From Saccharibacillus soli (GTDB lineage Bacteria > Bacillota > Bacilli > Paenibacillales > Paenibacillaceae): a DNA stretch of 64,000 nt. Shown piece by piece: positions 50,968 to 60,662 of this stretch. The DNA is taken from assembly GCA_002189105.1 (NCBI GenBank), contig NIOB01000001.1, positions 1,178,001 through 1,242,000 on the forward strand, written 5' to 3'. Position numbers and translations under genes: made by a program. A model generated the notes under the pieces. That model made no database searches. It was given only the letters and a program-made list of their open reading frames with translations, and was not told the origin of the DNA. Positions within the stretch are counted from its first letter, which is position 1; every line of letters begins with the position of its first letter.

Positions 50968-53900
50968 ATGAAGAATCCGACGAAAAAGAAATTCAGCCTC
51001 AACTTCTTCAAACCGGTCGAGAGCTATTCAAACAACTGGTCGATCCTCGAGGAGAAGAACAGGGAATGGGAAAATGTCTACCGCCAGCGGTGGTCCCACG
51101 ATAAAGTCGTGCGTACGACGCACGGCGTCAACTGTACCGGATCGTGCAGTTGGAAAGTGTTCGTCAAAAACGGCATCATCACCTGGGAAAATCAGCAGAT
51201 CGACTATCCATCCTGCGGAGCGGATATGCCGGAATTTGAACCGCGCGGCTGCCCTCGGGGTGCAACGTTCTCCTGGTACGAATACAGCCCGCTGCGCGTG
51301 AAATACCCGTACATGCGCGGCAAGCTCTGGCGGCTCTGGGAAGCAGCGCTGCGTGAGCATCGTGACCCTGTCGAAGCCTGGGCAAGCATCGTGGAGCATC
51401 CCGTCAAATCGATGGAATACAAGAAGGCCCGCGGCAAGGGTGGTCATCTCCGAGTGAATTGGGAAGACGCCCTACAGCTGATCTCCGCACAACTGATCTA
51501 CACGATTCGCAAGTATGGCCCCGATCGCATTGCAGGCTTCACGCCAATTCCAGCCATGTCGATGGTGAGTTATGCGTCGGGCGCACGGTTTATCTCGCTG
51601 CTCGGCGGGGAAATGCTCAGTTTCTACGATTGGTACGCCGACCTTCCACCGGCTTCGCCGCAGATCTGGGGCGAACAGACGGATGTACCGGAATCCTCTG
51701 ATTGGTATAACGCGGCCTATCTGATGATGTGGGGCTCGAACGTGCCGCTCACGCGGACGCCGGATGCTCACTTCATGACCGAAGTTCGCTATAAAGGCAC
51801 CAAAGTCGTCTCCGTAGCGCCGGACTTGGCGGAGAACGTCAAGTTTGCCGACAACTGGCTGGCTCCCCATCCGGGTACGGATGCGGCGCTGGCGCAGGCC
51901 ATGACCCATGTGATTCTGGACGAGTTTTATCAGAAGCGCCGGGAGCCCATGTTCATCGACTATGCGAAGCAGTATACGGACATGCCGTTCCTGATTCTGC
52001 TCGATCCGCACGAAAACGTCTGGAAGGGCGGCCGTTTCCTGCGATCAAGCGATCTGGGAGCCGCCGAAGAGCATGCCGATTGGAAGCCGGTCATCTATGA
52101 CGAAGCAGCCGATGAGATGCTGGTTCCAAACGGTACGCTCGGACAGCGTTGGGAGCAGGGCAAGAAATGGAACCTCATCCTTGAACGGGAGGATGGCACC
52201 AAGGTTGAACCGGCCATGTCGGTTGAGAATCACGGCGGCGAATGGCTGGAGATCGCGTTCCCTTACTTCGACAATGGCGGCAACGGTACATTCACACGCG
52301 TCATTCCGGCGAAAAAGATTACGCTGGCCGATGGTACGGAGCGCTATGCGGCAACGGTCTACGACCTGATGATGAGTCAATATGGCATCGCCCGTACGGA
52401 CAGTCCTTATAACGCTTCGGGCTACGACGATGCCGAATCGTTCTACACCCCAGCCTGGCAGGAGAAGATCACCAGCGTGAAAGCTTCTGTCGTCACGCAG
52501 GTCGCCCGCGAATTCGCACAGAACTCGCTCGATACCGGCGGACGTTCGATGATTATTATGGGCGCGGGGATCAATCACTGGTTCAACAGCGATACGATCT
52601 ACCGCTCCATTCTGAATCTGGTTGTGCTGACTGCTTCGCAGGGTGTCAACGGCGGCGGCTGGGCGCATTATGTCGGACAGGAGAAATGCCGTCCGATTGA
52701 AGGTTGGTCTACGCTGGCTTTTGCCAAGGACTGGCAGGGACCGGCACGTCTGCAAAATGCGACTTCCTTCTTCTACTTTGCGACCGACCAATGGCGCTAT
52801 GAAGAGAGCAGCACCGAATCGTTGAAATCGCCAACCGGCGGAGCAGTCACCTACAGCCACCCGGCGGATTATAACGTATTGGCCGCGCGGCTCGGCTGGC
52901 TGCCTTCCTATCCGCAGTTCGACAAGAACAGCCTGTTGTTCGCCGAAGAAGCGGCGCGTGAAGGCAAGAAGACCAATGAAGAAATCGTCAAACACGCGGT
53001 CGAACAGGTTCGCAGCGGCCAGACCAAATTTGCCGTCGAAGATCCGGGCGCACCGGAGAACTTCCCACGTTCGCTGTTCGTCTGGCGTTCCAACCTGATC
53101 TCCAGCTCCGCCAAAGGGCAGGAGTATTTCATGAAGCATCTGCTCGGTGCATCCGATGCGCTGCTGGCGAAGCCCAACGAAGAGGATCAACCGGAAGAAA
53201 TCGTCTGGCGTGAAGATGTGGAAGGCAAGCTCGACCTGTTGGTTGCCCTCGACTTCCGCATGACGACAACGCCGCTGTATGCGGATATTGTCCTGCCTGC
53301 GGCGACTTGGTATGAGAAGACCGATCTGTCGTCTACGGACATGCACCCGTTCGTCCATCCGTTCAACCCTGCGGTCAATCCGCTGTGGGAGTCGCGTTCC
53401 GACTGGGACATCTACCGCCGTTTATCGGAAGTGTTCTCCGAGATGGCGAAGACCTATCTGCCCGGCGTGTATAAAGATCTGGTCACGGCACCGCTCGGTC
53501 ATGATTCGATGGGCGAGATCTCACAGCCGATGGGTCTCATCAAAGACTGGTCGAAGGGTGAAGTCGAAGGCATCCCCGGCAAGACGATGCCGAACTTCAG
53601 TGTCGTGGAGCGCGATTACACCAAAATCTACGACAAATATGTAACGCTCGGTCCGAACCTTGCGGTAGGCAAGACAGGCGCACACGGCGTGAGTTTCTCG
53701 GTCGCCGAAGAATACGAAGAACTCAAGATGCTCAACGGCGTGTATGACGATGGCACGATCAAGGACGGCCTTCCCAAGCTGGATACCGCCCGCCACGCCG
53801 CCGATGCCATCTTGCATCTGTCATCGGCCACCAACGGTCGCGTATCCCAGAAAGCTTATGAATCCGCCGAACACGACCATGGCGTTGCATTAAAAGACAT

Positions 53901-54654
53901 TTCCGCCGACCGTGCCGCCGAACGGATTACGTTCCAGAGCATCACCTCACAGCCGCGTGAAGTCATTCCGACTCCCGTATTCAGCGGATCGAACAAGAAG
54001 GGACGCCGCTACTCGCCGTTTACGACCAATATTGAGAGACGGGTGCCCTTCCGAACGCTGACCGGACGCCAGCATTTCTATCTGGATCACCAGATATTCC
54101 TGCAATATGGCGAAGCCCTTCCGGTGTACAAACCAACGCTGCCGCCGATGGTCTTCGGGCCGCGTGACCGCGCAGTGAAGGGCGGCATCGATACGCTGGT
54201 GCTGCGCTATCTGACACCACATGGCAAGTGGAATATTCACTCGACCTACCAGGATAACCAGCACATGCTGACGCTGTTCCGCGGAGGGCCGACCGTCTGG
54301 ATCAACAACGAGGACGCGGCAGCCCATAACATTCAGGACAATGACTGGCTTGAAGTGTATAACCGGAACGGTGTGGTTACGGCTCGTGCAGTCGTCAGCC
54401 ACCGGATGCCGCGCGGCACCATGTTCATGTATCACGCGCAGGACAAGCATATTCAGGTACCAGGTTCCGAGATTACGGATACGCGCGGCGGCAGCCACAA
54501 TGCACCTACGCGGATTCACCTCAAGCCTACGCAGATGGTTGGGGGCTATGCCCAGCTCAGTTACGGCTTCAATTATTATGGTCCAATCGGCAACCAACGC
54601 GACGTCTATGTCGCCGTCCGCAAGATGAAGGAGGTTAACTGGCTTGAAAATTAA
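50968..54654 (+). CDS. narG: Respiratory nitrate reductase, alpha subunit
   Basis: 1228-aa catalytic subunit that reduces nitrate to nitrite on a bis-MGD molybdenum cofactor at the inner face of the membrane. The FS0 4Fe-4S ligands His52, Cys56, Cys60 and Cys95 are present, as is the Mo-ligand Asp region YADLPPASPQIWGEQTDVPE. The C-terminal molybdopterin-dinucleotide domain (HNAPTRIHLKPTQMVGGYAQ) is complete. No Tat signal, as usual for Nar. ATG 50968 is chosen; AAAAGGAG is 13 nt upstream and GTG 50956 is too close to it. First gene of narGHJI. Confidence 0.97.
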   Translation: MKNPTKKKFSLNFFKPVESYSNNWSILEEKNREWENVYRQRWSHDKVVRTTHGVNCTGSCSWKVFVKNGIITWENQQIDYPSCGADMPEFEPRGCPRGATFSWYEYSPLRVKYPYMRGKLWRLWEAALREHRDPVEAWASIVEHPVKSMEYKKARGKGGHLRVNWEDALQLISAQLIYTIRKYGPDRIAGFTPIPAMSMVSYASGARFISLLGGEMLSFYDWYADLPPASPQIWGEQTDVPESSDWYNAAYLMMWGSNVPLTRTPDAHFMTEVRYKGTKVVSVAPDLAENVKFADNWLAPHPGTDAALAQAMTHVILDEFYQKRREPMFIDYAKQYTDMPFLILLDPHENVWKGGRFLRSSDLGAAEEHADWKPVIYDEAADEMLVPNGTLGQRWEQGKKWNLILEREDGTKVEPAMSVENHGGEWLEIAFPYFDNGGNGTFTRVIPAKKITLADGTERYAATVYDLMMSQYGIARTDSPYNASGYDDAESFYTPAWQEKITSVKASVVTQVAREFAQNSLDTGGRSMIIMGAGINHWFNSDTIYRSILNLVVLTASQGVNGGGWAHYVGQEKCRPIEGWSTLAFAKDWQGPARLQNATSFFYFATDQWRYEESSTESLKSPTGGAVTYSHPADYNVLAARLGWLPSYPQFDKNSLLFAEEAAREGKKTNEEIVKHAVEQVRSGQTKFAVEDPGAPENFPRSLFVWRSNLISSSAKGQEYFMKHLLGASDALLAKPNEEDQPEEIVWREDVEGKLDLLVALDFRMTTTPLYADIVLPAATWYEKTDLSSTDMHPFVHPFNPAVNPLWESRSDWDIYRRLSEVFSEMAKTYLPGVYKDLVTAPLGHDSMGEISQPMGLIKDWSKGEVEGIPGKTMPNFSVVERDYTKIYDKYVTLGPNLAVGKTGAHGVSFSVAEEYEELKMLNGVYDDGTIKDGLPKLDTARHAADAILHLSSATNGRVSQKAYESAEHDHGVALKDISADRAAERITFQSITSQPREVIPTPVFSGSNKKGRRYSPFTTNIERRVPFRTLTGRQHFYLDHQIFLQYGEALPVYKPTLPPMVFGPRDRAVKGGIDTLVLRYLTPHGKWNIHSTYQDNQHMLTLFRGGPTVWINNEDAAAHNIQDNDWLEVYNRNGVVTARAVVSHRMPRGTMFMYHAQDKHIQVPGSEITDTRGGSHNAPTRIHLKPTQMVGGYAQLSYGFNYYGPIGNQRDVYVAVRKMKEVNWLEN

Positions 54655-56224
54655 AGCGCAAATCGCAATGGTCATGAACCTTGACAAATGTATCGGCTGT
54701 CATACATGCAGTGTCACCTGCAAGACCACGTGGACCAACCGCAAGGGCGCCGAATACATGTGGTTCAACAATGTCGAGACCAAACCGGGCATCGGCTATC
54801 CCAAACGATGGGAAGACCAAGAATTGTACAAAGGCGGCTGGCAGCTGCGCAAAGGCAAGCTGGAGCTAAAGTCCGGTACCAAGTTGTCCAAGGTGGCACT
54901 TGGCAAGATCTTCTACAACCCCGACATGCCGGAAATGAAAGATTATTATGAGCCCTGGACGTATAACTACGAAGATCTGACGAACGCGAAGGATCAGAAA
55001 CATTCTCCTGTAGCCCGTGCCCATTCAGCCGTGACTGGCGAGAAGATGGACTTGGAGTGGGGCCCCAACTGGGAAGATGATCTGGCCGGCGCCCACGTAA
55101 CCGGACCTCTCGACCCCAACATCCAGAAGATCGAGGAAGAGATCAAGTTTAACTTTGAACAATCCTTCATGGTCTACCTGCCTCGTCTGTGTGAACACTG
55201 TCTAAACCCAAGCTGCGTCGCTTCGTGCCCATCGGGTGCCATGTACAAGCGCGAAGAAGACGGCATCGTGCTGGTCGATCAGGAAGCCTGCCGGGGCTGG
55301 CGTTACTGCATGACCGGCTGTCCTTACAAGAAAGTCTATTTCAACTGGCAGACGAACAAAGCCGAGAAATGTACTTTCTGCTTCCCGAGAATCGAAGCCG
55401 GTCTGCCGACCGTCTGCTCGGAGACCTGCACAGGACGCATCCGCTATCTGGGCGTGATGCTGTATGATGCCGACCGCGTACTCGAAGCCGCGTCCACGCC
55501 GAACGAACAGGACCTGTACAACGCGCAGTGCGATCTGTTCCTGAACCCAAACGATCCGGCGATTATTGCGCAGGCACGCAAAGACGGCATCTCCGAAGAC
55601 TGGATCGAAGCCGCACAGAATTCGCCGGTCTACAAGCTGGCAATCGAACACAAACTGGCCTTCCCGCTGCACCCGGAATATCGGACACTGCCGATGGTCT
55701 GGTATGTGCCACCGCTCAGTCCGATCATGAATTACTTTGAAGGAAAAGATTCCATTGAGAACCCGGACATGATCTTCCCTGCGATTGAGGAGATGCGGAC
55801 GCCGATTCAATATCTGGCGAATATGCTGACAGCCGGTGATGCAGATGCAGTCAAAGGCGCCCTTCAGCGAATGGCCATGATGCGTTCCTATATGCGAGCC
55901 AAGACGACCGGACAGGAGTTTGACGGCGCGAGATTGGAGCGAGTGGGTCTAACAGCCAGACAGACCGAGAGCATGTATCGACTGCTGGCGATCGCCAAAT
56001 ACGAAGATCGGTTTGTCGTGCCGACGTCCCACCGCGAAGGATACGTCAACCCTTACCGTGCGCAGGGTGCAGCCGGATTCGGTGACATGCTGGGCGGTAT
56101 GAGCACAACGGGTGGAGGCTGCGAGGGCTGTGGTCCCGCGCAGATGATGGGAGCCGAGATGCCAAGCAAATCGGGCAAAGAAATGTATGAAGAGAACTTC
56201 TACGGGGGGATCTGGCGTGATTGA
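54644..56224 (+). CDS. narH: Respiratory nitrate reductase, beta subunit
   Basis: 526-aa iron-sulfur subunit passing electrons from NarI to NarG. Cluster cysteines: CIGCHTCSVTC (16-26), CEHCLNPSCVASCP, CRGWRYCMTGCP (the Trp marks the 3Fe-4S site) and CTFCFPRIEAGLPTVCSETC. The C-terminus carries an unusual GGGCEGCGPAQMMGAE extension with two further Cys. Start TTG 54644 overlaps narG by 11 bp, with AAGGAGG inside narG. Confidence 0.97.
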   Translation: MKIKAQIAMVMNLDKCIGCHTCSVTCKTTWTNRKGAEYMWFNNVETKPGIGYPKRWEDQELYKGGWQLRKGKLELKSGTKLSKVALGKIFYNPDMPEMKDYYEPWTYNYEDLTNAKDQKHSPVARAHSAVTGEKMDLEWGPNWEDDLAGAHVTGPLDPNIQKIEEEIKFNFEQSFMVYLPRLCEHCLNPSCVASCPSGAMYKREEDGIVLVDQEACRGWRYCMTGCPYKKVYFNWQTNKAEKCTFCFPRIEAGLPTVCSETCTGRIRYLGVMLYDADRVLEAASTPNEQDLYNAQCDLFLNPNDPAIIAQARKDGISEDWIEAAQNSPVYKLAIEHKLAFPLHPEYRTLPMVWYVPPLSPIMNYFEGKDSIENPDMIFPAIEEMRTPIQYLANMLTAGDADAVKGALQRMAMMRSYMRAKTTGQEFDGARLERVGLTARQTESMYRLLAIAKYEDRFVVPTSHREGYVNPYRAQGAAGFGDMLGGMSTTGGGCEGCGPAQMMGAEMPSKSGKEMYEENFYGGIWRD

Positions 56225-56783
56225 TGTTGCCAAGCTGTATGCGCACAAGGCCTCCTTCGGATTTTTCGCCAATCAGCTGATGTATCCGGAGAAGACGGAC
56301 TTCCATCCGTCTTTTCTGGAAGAATCGTTCACACCGGATCATCCGGCATGGTCCGAGGTGCAGACTTATTGGACGCGTATGCATGAGCTGAGTCTGGATG
56401 AGATCCGCGAGCAATACACCGAAACCTTTGATTTTCAAAAAGACTGTGCGCTTTATATGACGTACTTCAAATTCGAGGATGCCAAGGAACGCGGACAGAT
56501 GCTGCTTAGACTCAAGATTTTGTACGAGATGTTTGGTCTGGAGATGCCGGAAGGCGAACTGCCGGATTATCTGCCGCTAATGTGTGAATTCCTCTATGCT
56601 GCCGAGTGGATGAAGGAGCGTAAGGCACCGGAGAATTTCCGGTTGATCTTCGCCATCTTTGAAGACGGCACCTACCATTTGCTTCAGGCGCTGGAGAAGC
56701 TGGACAGTCCTTATCGCCATCTGGTAAAAGGCCTCCGCCAAACGCTTCGAGCCTGTGTAGAACAGGAGACCGTGAATCCATGA
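56217..56783 (+). CDS. narJ: Nitrate reductase assembly chaperone
   Basis: 188-aa helical chaperone needed to insert the cofactor into NarG before membrane attachment. It has the NarJ/TorD-like pattern FGFFANQLMYPEKTDFHP and DYLPLMCEFLYAAE. GTG 56217 follows ACGGGGGGA and overlaps the narH stop by 8 bp; an ATG at 56187 within narH has no ribosome site. Confidence 0.9.
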   Translation: MIDVAKLYAHKASFGFFANQLMYPEKTDFHPSFLEESFTPDHPAWSEVQTYWTRMHELSLDEIREQYTETFDFQKDCALYMTYFKFEDAKERGQMLLRLKILYEMFGLEMPEGELPDYLPLMCEFLYAAEWMKERKAPENFRLIFAIFEDGTYHLLQALEKLDSPYRHLVKGLRQTLRACVEQETVNP

Positions 56784-57466
56784 ATATGTTCGATCAATTT
56801 CTGTGGGTCATCTTCCCATATGCCTGTATGATGGTCTTTATCGTCGGGCACATCTTCCGCTATCGTCACGATCAGTTTAACTGGACAGCGAAATCAAGCG
56901 AATTTATCGAGAAAAAGCAGCTGATGTTTGGCAGTCTGCTGTTCCATCTGGGCGTCATTCCGGTCTTCTTCGGACACGTCTCGGGCCTGCTGATTCCCAA
57001 GGAATGGCTGCATGCGATGGGCGTGAACGATCATGTGTACCACATTGGCGCAGTCTATATTGGAGGGATCTTCGGAGCGATGACGCTGATCGGGATGCTC
57101 CTGCTCACCGCACGCCGCTTCACTCTTCGGAATGTACGAAGGCTCAGTTCGGCTTCCGATTTGATCGTCAATGTGCTGCTGCTGTTTATCGTGTTTATGG
57201 GCATGTACGCGACTTTGTTTACCAATGCGGTTCAACCCGAGTTTGATTATCGGGAGACCATCTCCGTATGGTTCCGTGGATTATTCCTGTTCAGCCCGGA
57301 CGCTTCACTGATGCATAATGTCCCGGCCTCGTTCAAGATTCACGCGCTGACGGGCTTTGCGATCTTCGCGTTCTGGCCATTTACGCGTCTTGTTCATGTG
57401 TGGAGTGTGCCGTTGAATTATATAGGCAGAAGTTATATCCTGTACAGAAGACACAAATCAAGCTAA
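56780..57466 (+). CDS. narI: Respiratory nitrate reductase, gamma subunit (cytochrome b)
   Basis: 228-aa membrane subunit with five helices that oxidises menaquinol and holds two b haems. Haem-ligand His lie in VGHIFRYRHDQFNW, LFHLGVIPVFFGHVSG and KIHALTGFAIFAFWPFTRLVHVWSVP. Overlaps narJ by 4 nt (ATGA). Confidence 0.95.
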   Translation: MNMFDQFLWVIFPYACMMVFIVGHIFRYRHDQFNWTAKSSEFIEKKQLMFGSLLFHLGVIPVFFGHVSGLLIPKEWLHAMGVNDHVYHIGAVYIGGIFGAMTLIGMLLLTARRFTLRNVRRLSSASDLIVNVLLLFIVFMGMYATLFTNAVQPEFDYRETISVWFRGLFLFSPDASLMHNVPASFKIHALTGFAIFAFWPFTRLVHVWSVPLNYIGRSYILYRRHKSS

Positions 57467-57511
57467 CCGGACGCAGCGGACGACATAGGCGGCGCGGCCG
57501 GATAGGGAAGG

Positions 57512-57546
57512 AAGCGGGTGAGCACAACGTGCCAGGCCCGCTTTTC
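57512..57546 (+). terminator. Probable partial terminator between narI and nreA
   Basis: AAGCGGG / CCCGCTT stem with nested GCAC/GTGC and a short TTTT run. It would lower nreABC expression relative to narGHJI. Confidence 0.5.
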
Positions 57547-57579
57547 CGCTTTAGGCCCCAGCTGAGAGATTGGAGATTG

Positions 57580-58044
57580 ATGATAATGACGATTCCTACC
57601 GATTATCAGAAGGAACTCGATGCGATCCGCGCAGCGTTTGGCTATGACTTCCTCGCTCTGGCGATGATGGAATCCGCCGAGCAGCAGTACGTGATCCGCT
57701 GGAAATACGCCGCCGGCAACCAGAATGATCGCTTCCGACGCATTGTACTTCGATCCGGCAAGGGGATTGCAGGCATTGTATTTAAGACGGGCAAACCCCT
57801 CTACATCCCTTCCGTACAGGAATATATCGGAGCGCCCAGCCTGTTTAACTATCCGATTATTCGTTCGGAAAATCTGAAGAGTCTGGGTGCCGTACCGCTG
57901 TGGAATGAAGCGCGGGTAGCCGGTGTGCTGCTTGCCGGATTCCGTCAGGAGGGTCAGATGACGCCGGAGCTGATGGAAGAACTCAGCCACACGGCAGCCC
58001 GGGGGATCGGGGAGCTGGACGGCAGGGAGGTGTCCTCCCTGTGA
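57580..58044 (+). CDS. nreA: GAF-domain nitrate receptor NreA
   Basis: 154-aa cytoplasmic GAF protein. In Staphylococcus carnosus NreA binds nitrate and controls kinase NreB. The whole protein is one GAF domain: RFRRIVLRSGKGIAGIVFKTGKPLYIP and NLKSLGAVPLWNEARVAGVLLAGF. Start is ATG 57580 or 57586; TGGAG at 57571-57575 fits both. Overlaps nreB by 4 nt. Order narGHJI-nreABC is the same as in staphylococci. Confidence 0.88.
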   Translation: MIMTIPTDYQKELDAIRAAFGYDFLALAMMESAEQQYVIRWKYAAGNQNDRFRRIVLRSGKGIAGIVFKTGKPLYIPSVQEYIGAPSLFNYPIIRSENLKSLGAVPLWNEARVAGVLLAGFRQEGQMTPELMEELSHTAARGIGELDGREVSSL

Positions 58045-59120
58045 GCGTACATCCCGAGATGGGTTCCATGAGTCCGCTCATGATGAAGCTGTTCGAGAAC
58101 AGCAAGGAAGCGATCTTCTTTTTCGATAAAAGTGGACGTGCACTCGCCATGAACCCGGCTGCCGAAGAAATCGTCTCCGAAGAGGTACTCATGAACTTGT
58201 ATCAAGGCGAGGAAAAAGCTTTATGCGGCACCTGCCGGGGATACATGAGCGACACCGACCAGATTACCTGCCTGGACTGCTACTTTCAGATGCCGGTTTC
58301 CGAAGAACAATCGTCCTTCCAGGTCTATTTGGAGACGAAAAATAAGGGAATCGTTCCCTTCTCCGGTTCGTTCCACACGGTTGATCCCGAGACGGGAACC
58401 CGCGTATTTATGCTTCGTGATCTGACTCCTCAGCTGCGTGTACAGGAAAAATTGTATCAGAGCACCATGATGCGCCACGTTATCGAAGCCCAGGAGAATG
58501 AACGCAAGCGTCTGTCCAGGGAGCTGCATGACAGTGTTGCGCAGGAGCTGATGAGCGCGGTGATTGATCTGCGCGTGCTCAAATACATGACGGAAGACGA
58601 GACGGTGCTCAAGAAAGTTCGGCAGACGGAAGCGTCGATGACCCGTCTGCTGGATGATATTCGCAATCTGTCCGTGGACCTGCGCCCGGCGGCCCTTGAT
58701 GATTTTGGACTGGAAGCGGCCTTCCGGTCCCATTTCAAACGGATTGAGCAGAGCTACGGTTTGGTTGTGGAATTTGAGTCCGATCTGGCCCGGCGCCGCT
58801 ATCACAGCGACATCGAGACCGTCATCTACCGGATCTGCCAGGAAGCGGTGTTAAATGCACTGAAATATGCGCAGGTCGATGTCGTCAACGTACGTCTCTT
58901 TGACCGCGACGATACGCTGATACTGGACGTGGAAGATCAGGGAGAAGGATTTGACAAAGGGGCAGCGCCGATTGGGACAGGGCTGGGCCTATACGGAATG
59001 AAGGAACGGGCTGAACTGGCCGGGGGAACGCTGCGCGTGGAATCAAAGCCCGGACAGGGGACGAGGATCGAACTGCGAATCCCCATTGGTCATGCCCGCA
59101 AAAAGGAGGAGATCCGATGA
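58041..59120 (+). CDS. nreB: Oxygen-sensing histidine kinase NreB
   Basis: 359-aa soluble sensor kinase. PAS domain (about 12-128) has Cys62, Cys65, Cys77 and Cys80 (C-x2-C-x11-C-x2-C), the same spacing as the O2-labile 4Fe-4S site of staphylococcal NreB. HisKA_3 box [19 protein letters not shown] has His163; the HATPase domain has NALKYAQ, DQGEGFD and [13 protein letters not shown]. Without oxygen the cluster persists and the kinase phosphorylates NreC. Start GTG 58041 overlaps nreA (GTGA). Confidence 0.93.
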   Translation: MSVHPEMGSMSPLMMKLFENSKEAIFFFDKSGRALAMNPAAEEIVSEEVLMNLYQGEEKALCGTCRGYMSDTDQITCLDCYFQMPVSEEQSSFQVYLETKNKGIVPFSGSFHTVDPETGTRVFMLRDLTPQLRVQEKLYQSTMMRHVIEAQENERKRLSRELHDSVAQELMSAVIDLRVLKYMTEDETVLKKVRQTEASMTRLLDDIRNLSVDLRPAALDDFGLEAAFRSHFKRIEQSYGLVVEFESDLARRRYHSDIETVIYRICQEAVLNALKYAQVDVVNVRLFDRDDTLILDVEDQGEGFDKGAAPIGTGLGLYGMKERAELAGGTLRVESKPGQGTRIELRIPIGHARKKEEIR

Positions 59121-59767
59121 AAATCGTTATCGCGGACGATCACGCTATCGTACGCAGCGGATTTTCCATGATTCTGAACTTTCAGCCGGACATGGAAGTC
59201 ATCGCAACGGCTGCTGACGGCATCGAAGCGTATACAGCCGTTGCCCGTACACACCCGGATATTCTGATTATGGATCTGAGCATGCCGCCGGGAGAGAGCG
59301 GACTGATCGCTACCGGTAAGATCAAGGAAGATTATCCGGATACCAAGATTCTCATTCTGACCATGCACGACGACGAAGAATATCTCTTCCATATTCTCAA
59401 GAGCGGGGCCTCGGGTTATGTACTCAAAAATGCGCCGGACGAGGAGCTGCTGCTGGCGATTCGGACGATTCATGCCGGCGGCACCTATATCCACCCCAAG
59501 ATGGCCACGTCGCTGGTGCGCGAATTTATCAAGAACGACAAGTCTTCGACAGGCTCCGAAGATCCTTTTGAGCTGCTTTCCAAGCGTGAACTGGAGATTC
59601 TGCCGCTGATCGCCAAAGGGTATGGCAACAAAGAGGTCGCAGAGAAGCTGTTTATCTCCGTCAAGACAGTCGAAGCGCATAAAGCGAAGATCATGGAAAA
59701 GTTAAATTTCAAAAGTCGCCCCGAACTGGTTGAGTATGCGCTGCGCAAGAAGCTGCTTGATTTCTGA
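59117..59767 (+). CDS. nreC: Response regulator NreC
   Basis: 216-aa NarL/FixJ-type regulator. Receiver: [12 protein letters not shown], phospho-Asp53 in [10 protein letters not shown], Lys in YVLKNAP. C-terminal Lux[42 protein letters not shown]. Overlaps nreB by 4 nt; RBS AAAAGGAGG. Likely binds the GGG-N4-CCC palindromes at narG, narK and ywiC. Confidence 0.93.
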   Translation: MKIVIADDHAIVRSGFSMILNFQPDMEVIATAADGIEAYTAVARTHPDILIMDLSMPPGESGLIATGKIKEDYPDTKILILTMHDDEEYLFHILKSGASGYVLKNAPDEELLLAIRTIHAGGTYIHPKMATSLVREFIKNDKSSTGSEDPFELLSKRELEILPLIAKGYGNKEVAEKLFISVKTVEAHKAKIMEKLNFKSRPELVEYALRKKLLDF

Positions 59768-59840
59768 GCTGAATCGGCCTCCAGCCGATGGAGGATTCCA
59801 GATGCAAACCTGACACTCAGGCGTGGAAAGGAGGAGCTTC

Positions 59841-60356
59841 ATGGAATTAACTTTTGAAAAACCCGCGATGCGGCTGCTTGAGAATGAGCACCGCTACCTG
59901 CTTCACCTGGCGGGGGAATGGCATCCTATCGTTCTGCGGCTCGAAGAAGAAACGGATCTGCGCACTGCCCGTGTGCTGATCGGCACGCTGCGCGAGAAGG
60001 TGGAGCAGTTCCAAGTACCGCTGAAGAAACATACGGACAAGGAAGAGGAGCACTTTTTCCCGACATTGGGAGGATACATCGGTTTTGAACAAGGCCCTCT
60101 GGTAGGGATTCAAGAAGAGCACCGGGAGATCGAAGGTTACATCGGACATTTCCTGCATCGAACGGAAGGGAATCCCCAGGAACTGACGCTCGAAGAGATT
60201 CGTCTGGCCGCCCGGGATGCCGGAGAAGCCTTTGAAGTGCTGACTGTCAATCAGGTAAAGGAAGAGACGGTGTTATTTCCAATGGCGGAAGCTCGAATCC
60301 TGCCCAAGCAGATGCTCAGACTGTACGAGAAAATGAATACCCTGATTACCGAATGA
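59841..60356 (+). CDS. Hemerythrin-like (HHE) protein
   Basis: 171-aa helical protein with HHE ligands: ENEHRYLLHLAGEWHPI, KHTDKEEEHFFPTL, QEEHREIEGYIGH and NQVKEETVLFPM. Together these suit a di-iron O2/NO-binding site as in RIC/ScdA-type Fe-S repair proteins. ATG 59841 follows AAAGGAGGAG. It lies between nreC and narK and is distinct from the 141-aa HHE protein at 34.8 kb. Protection of Fe-S enzymes from nitrate-derived NO is a reasonable inference. Confidence 0.75.
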   Translation: MELTFEKPAMRLLENEHRYLLHLAGEWHPIVLRLEEETDLRTARVLIGTLREKVEQFQVPLKKHTDKEEEHFFPTLGGYIGFEQGPLVGIQEEHREIEGYIGHFLHRTEGNPQELTLEEIRLAARDAGEAFEVLTVNQVKEETVLFPMAEARILPKQMLRLYEKMNTLITE

Positions 60357-60383
60357 ATCCAAGAATCGGATACACCTACCACC

Positions 60384-60424
60384 AGAAACCCTGCTTTCGC
60401 TTACTGCGAAGGTGGGGTTTTTCG
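60384..60424 (+). terminator. Terminator after the HHE gene
   Basis: AAACCC..C.TTCGC / GCGAA.G..GGGTTT stem with T5. Confidence 0.75.
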
Positions 60425-60492
60425 TATGAAAAGGGATTCCGCTCAATCCAAGCGGGCGAAGCCTGATTTGCGGGGTTTCCCGCGTGGGGGAG

Positions 60493-60506
60493 AGGGGAGT
60501 CCCCTA
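60493..60506 (+). promoter_or_regulatory. NreC-like site of the nitrate transporter gene
   Basis: AGGGG-AGTC-CCCTA, 8 of 10 matches to TAGGG-N4-CCCTA and nearly palindromic. The centre is about 43 bp before the start predicted from TACAAT. Confidence 0.6.
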
Positions 60507-60529
60507 TATGCCAAGTGCAGACCGGTCGA

Positions 60530-60535
60530 TACAAT
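60530..60535 (+). promoter_or_regulatory. -10 element of narK
   Basis: TACAAT with no -35; a leader of about 120 nt follows. Confidence 0.5.
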
Positions 60536-60662
60536 GGGGACAGTGATAGCTTGTCAACGCTAAGCGTACAGTAGGTTCGGATTAGCGGTTGGCAAGTTAG
60601 TAGTCCGGTAGTTCGCCTGCGGGACGTGACGGACGAAATACTGTCGAAAAGGTGCGTGTCTT

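Noticed and set aside
52045-53358. 437-codon minus-strand frame inside narG
   Set aside because: Shadow of narG; no ribosome site and no recognisable domain.
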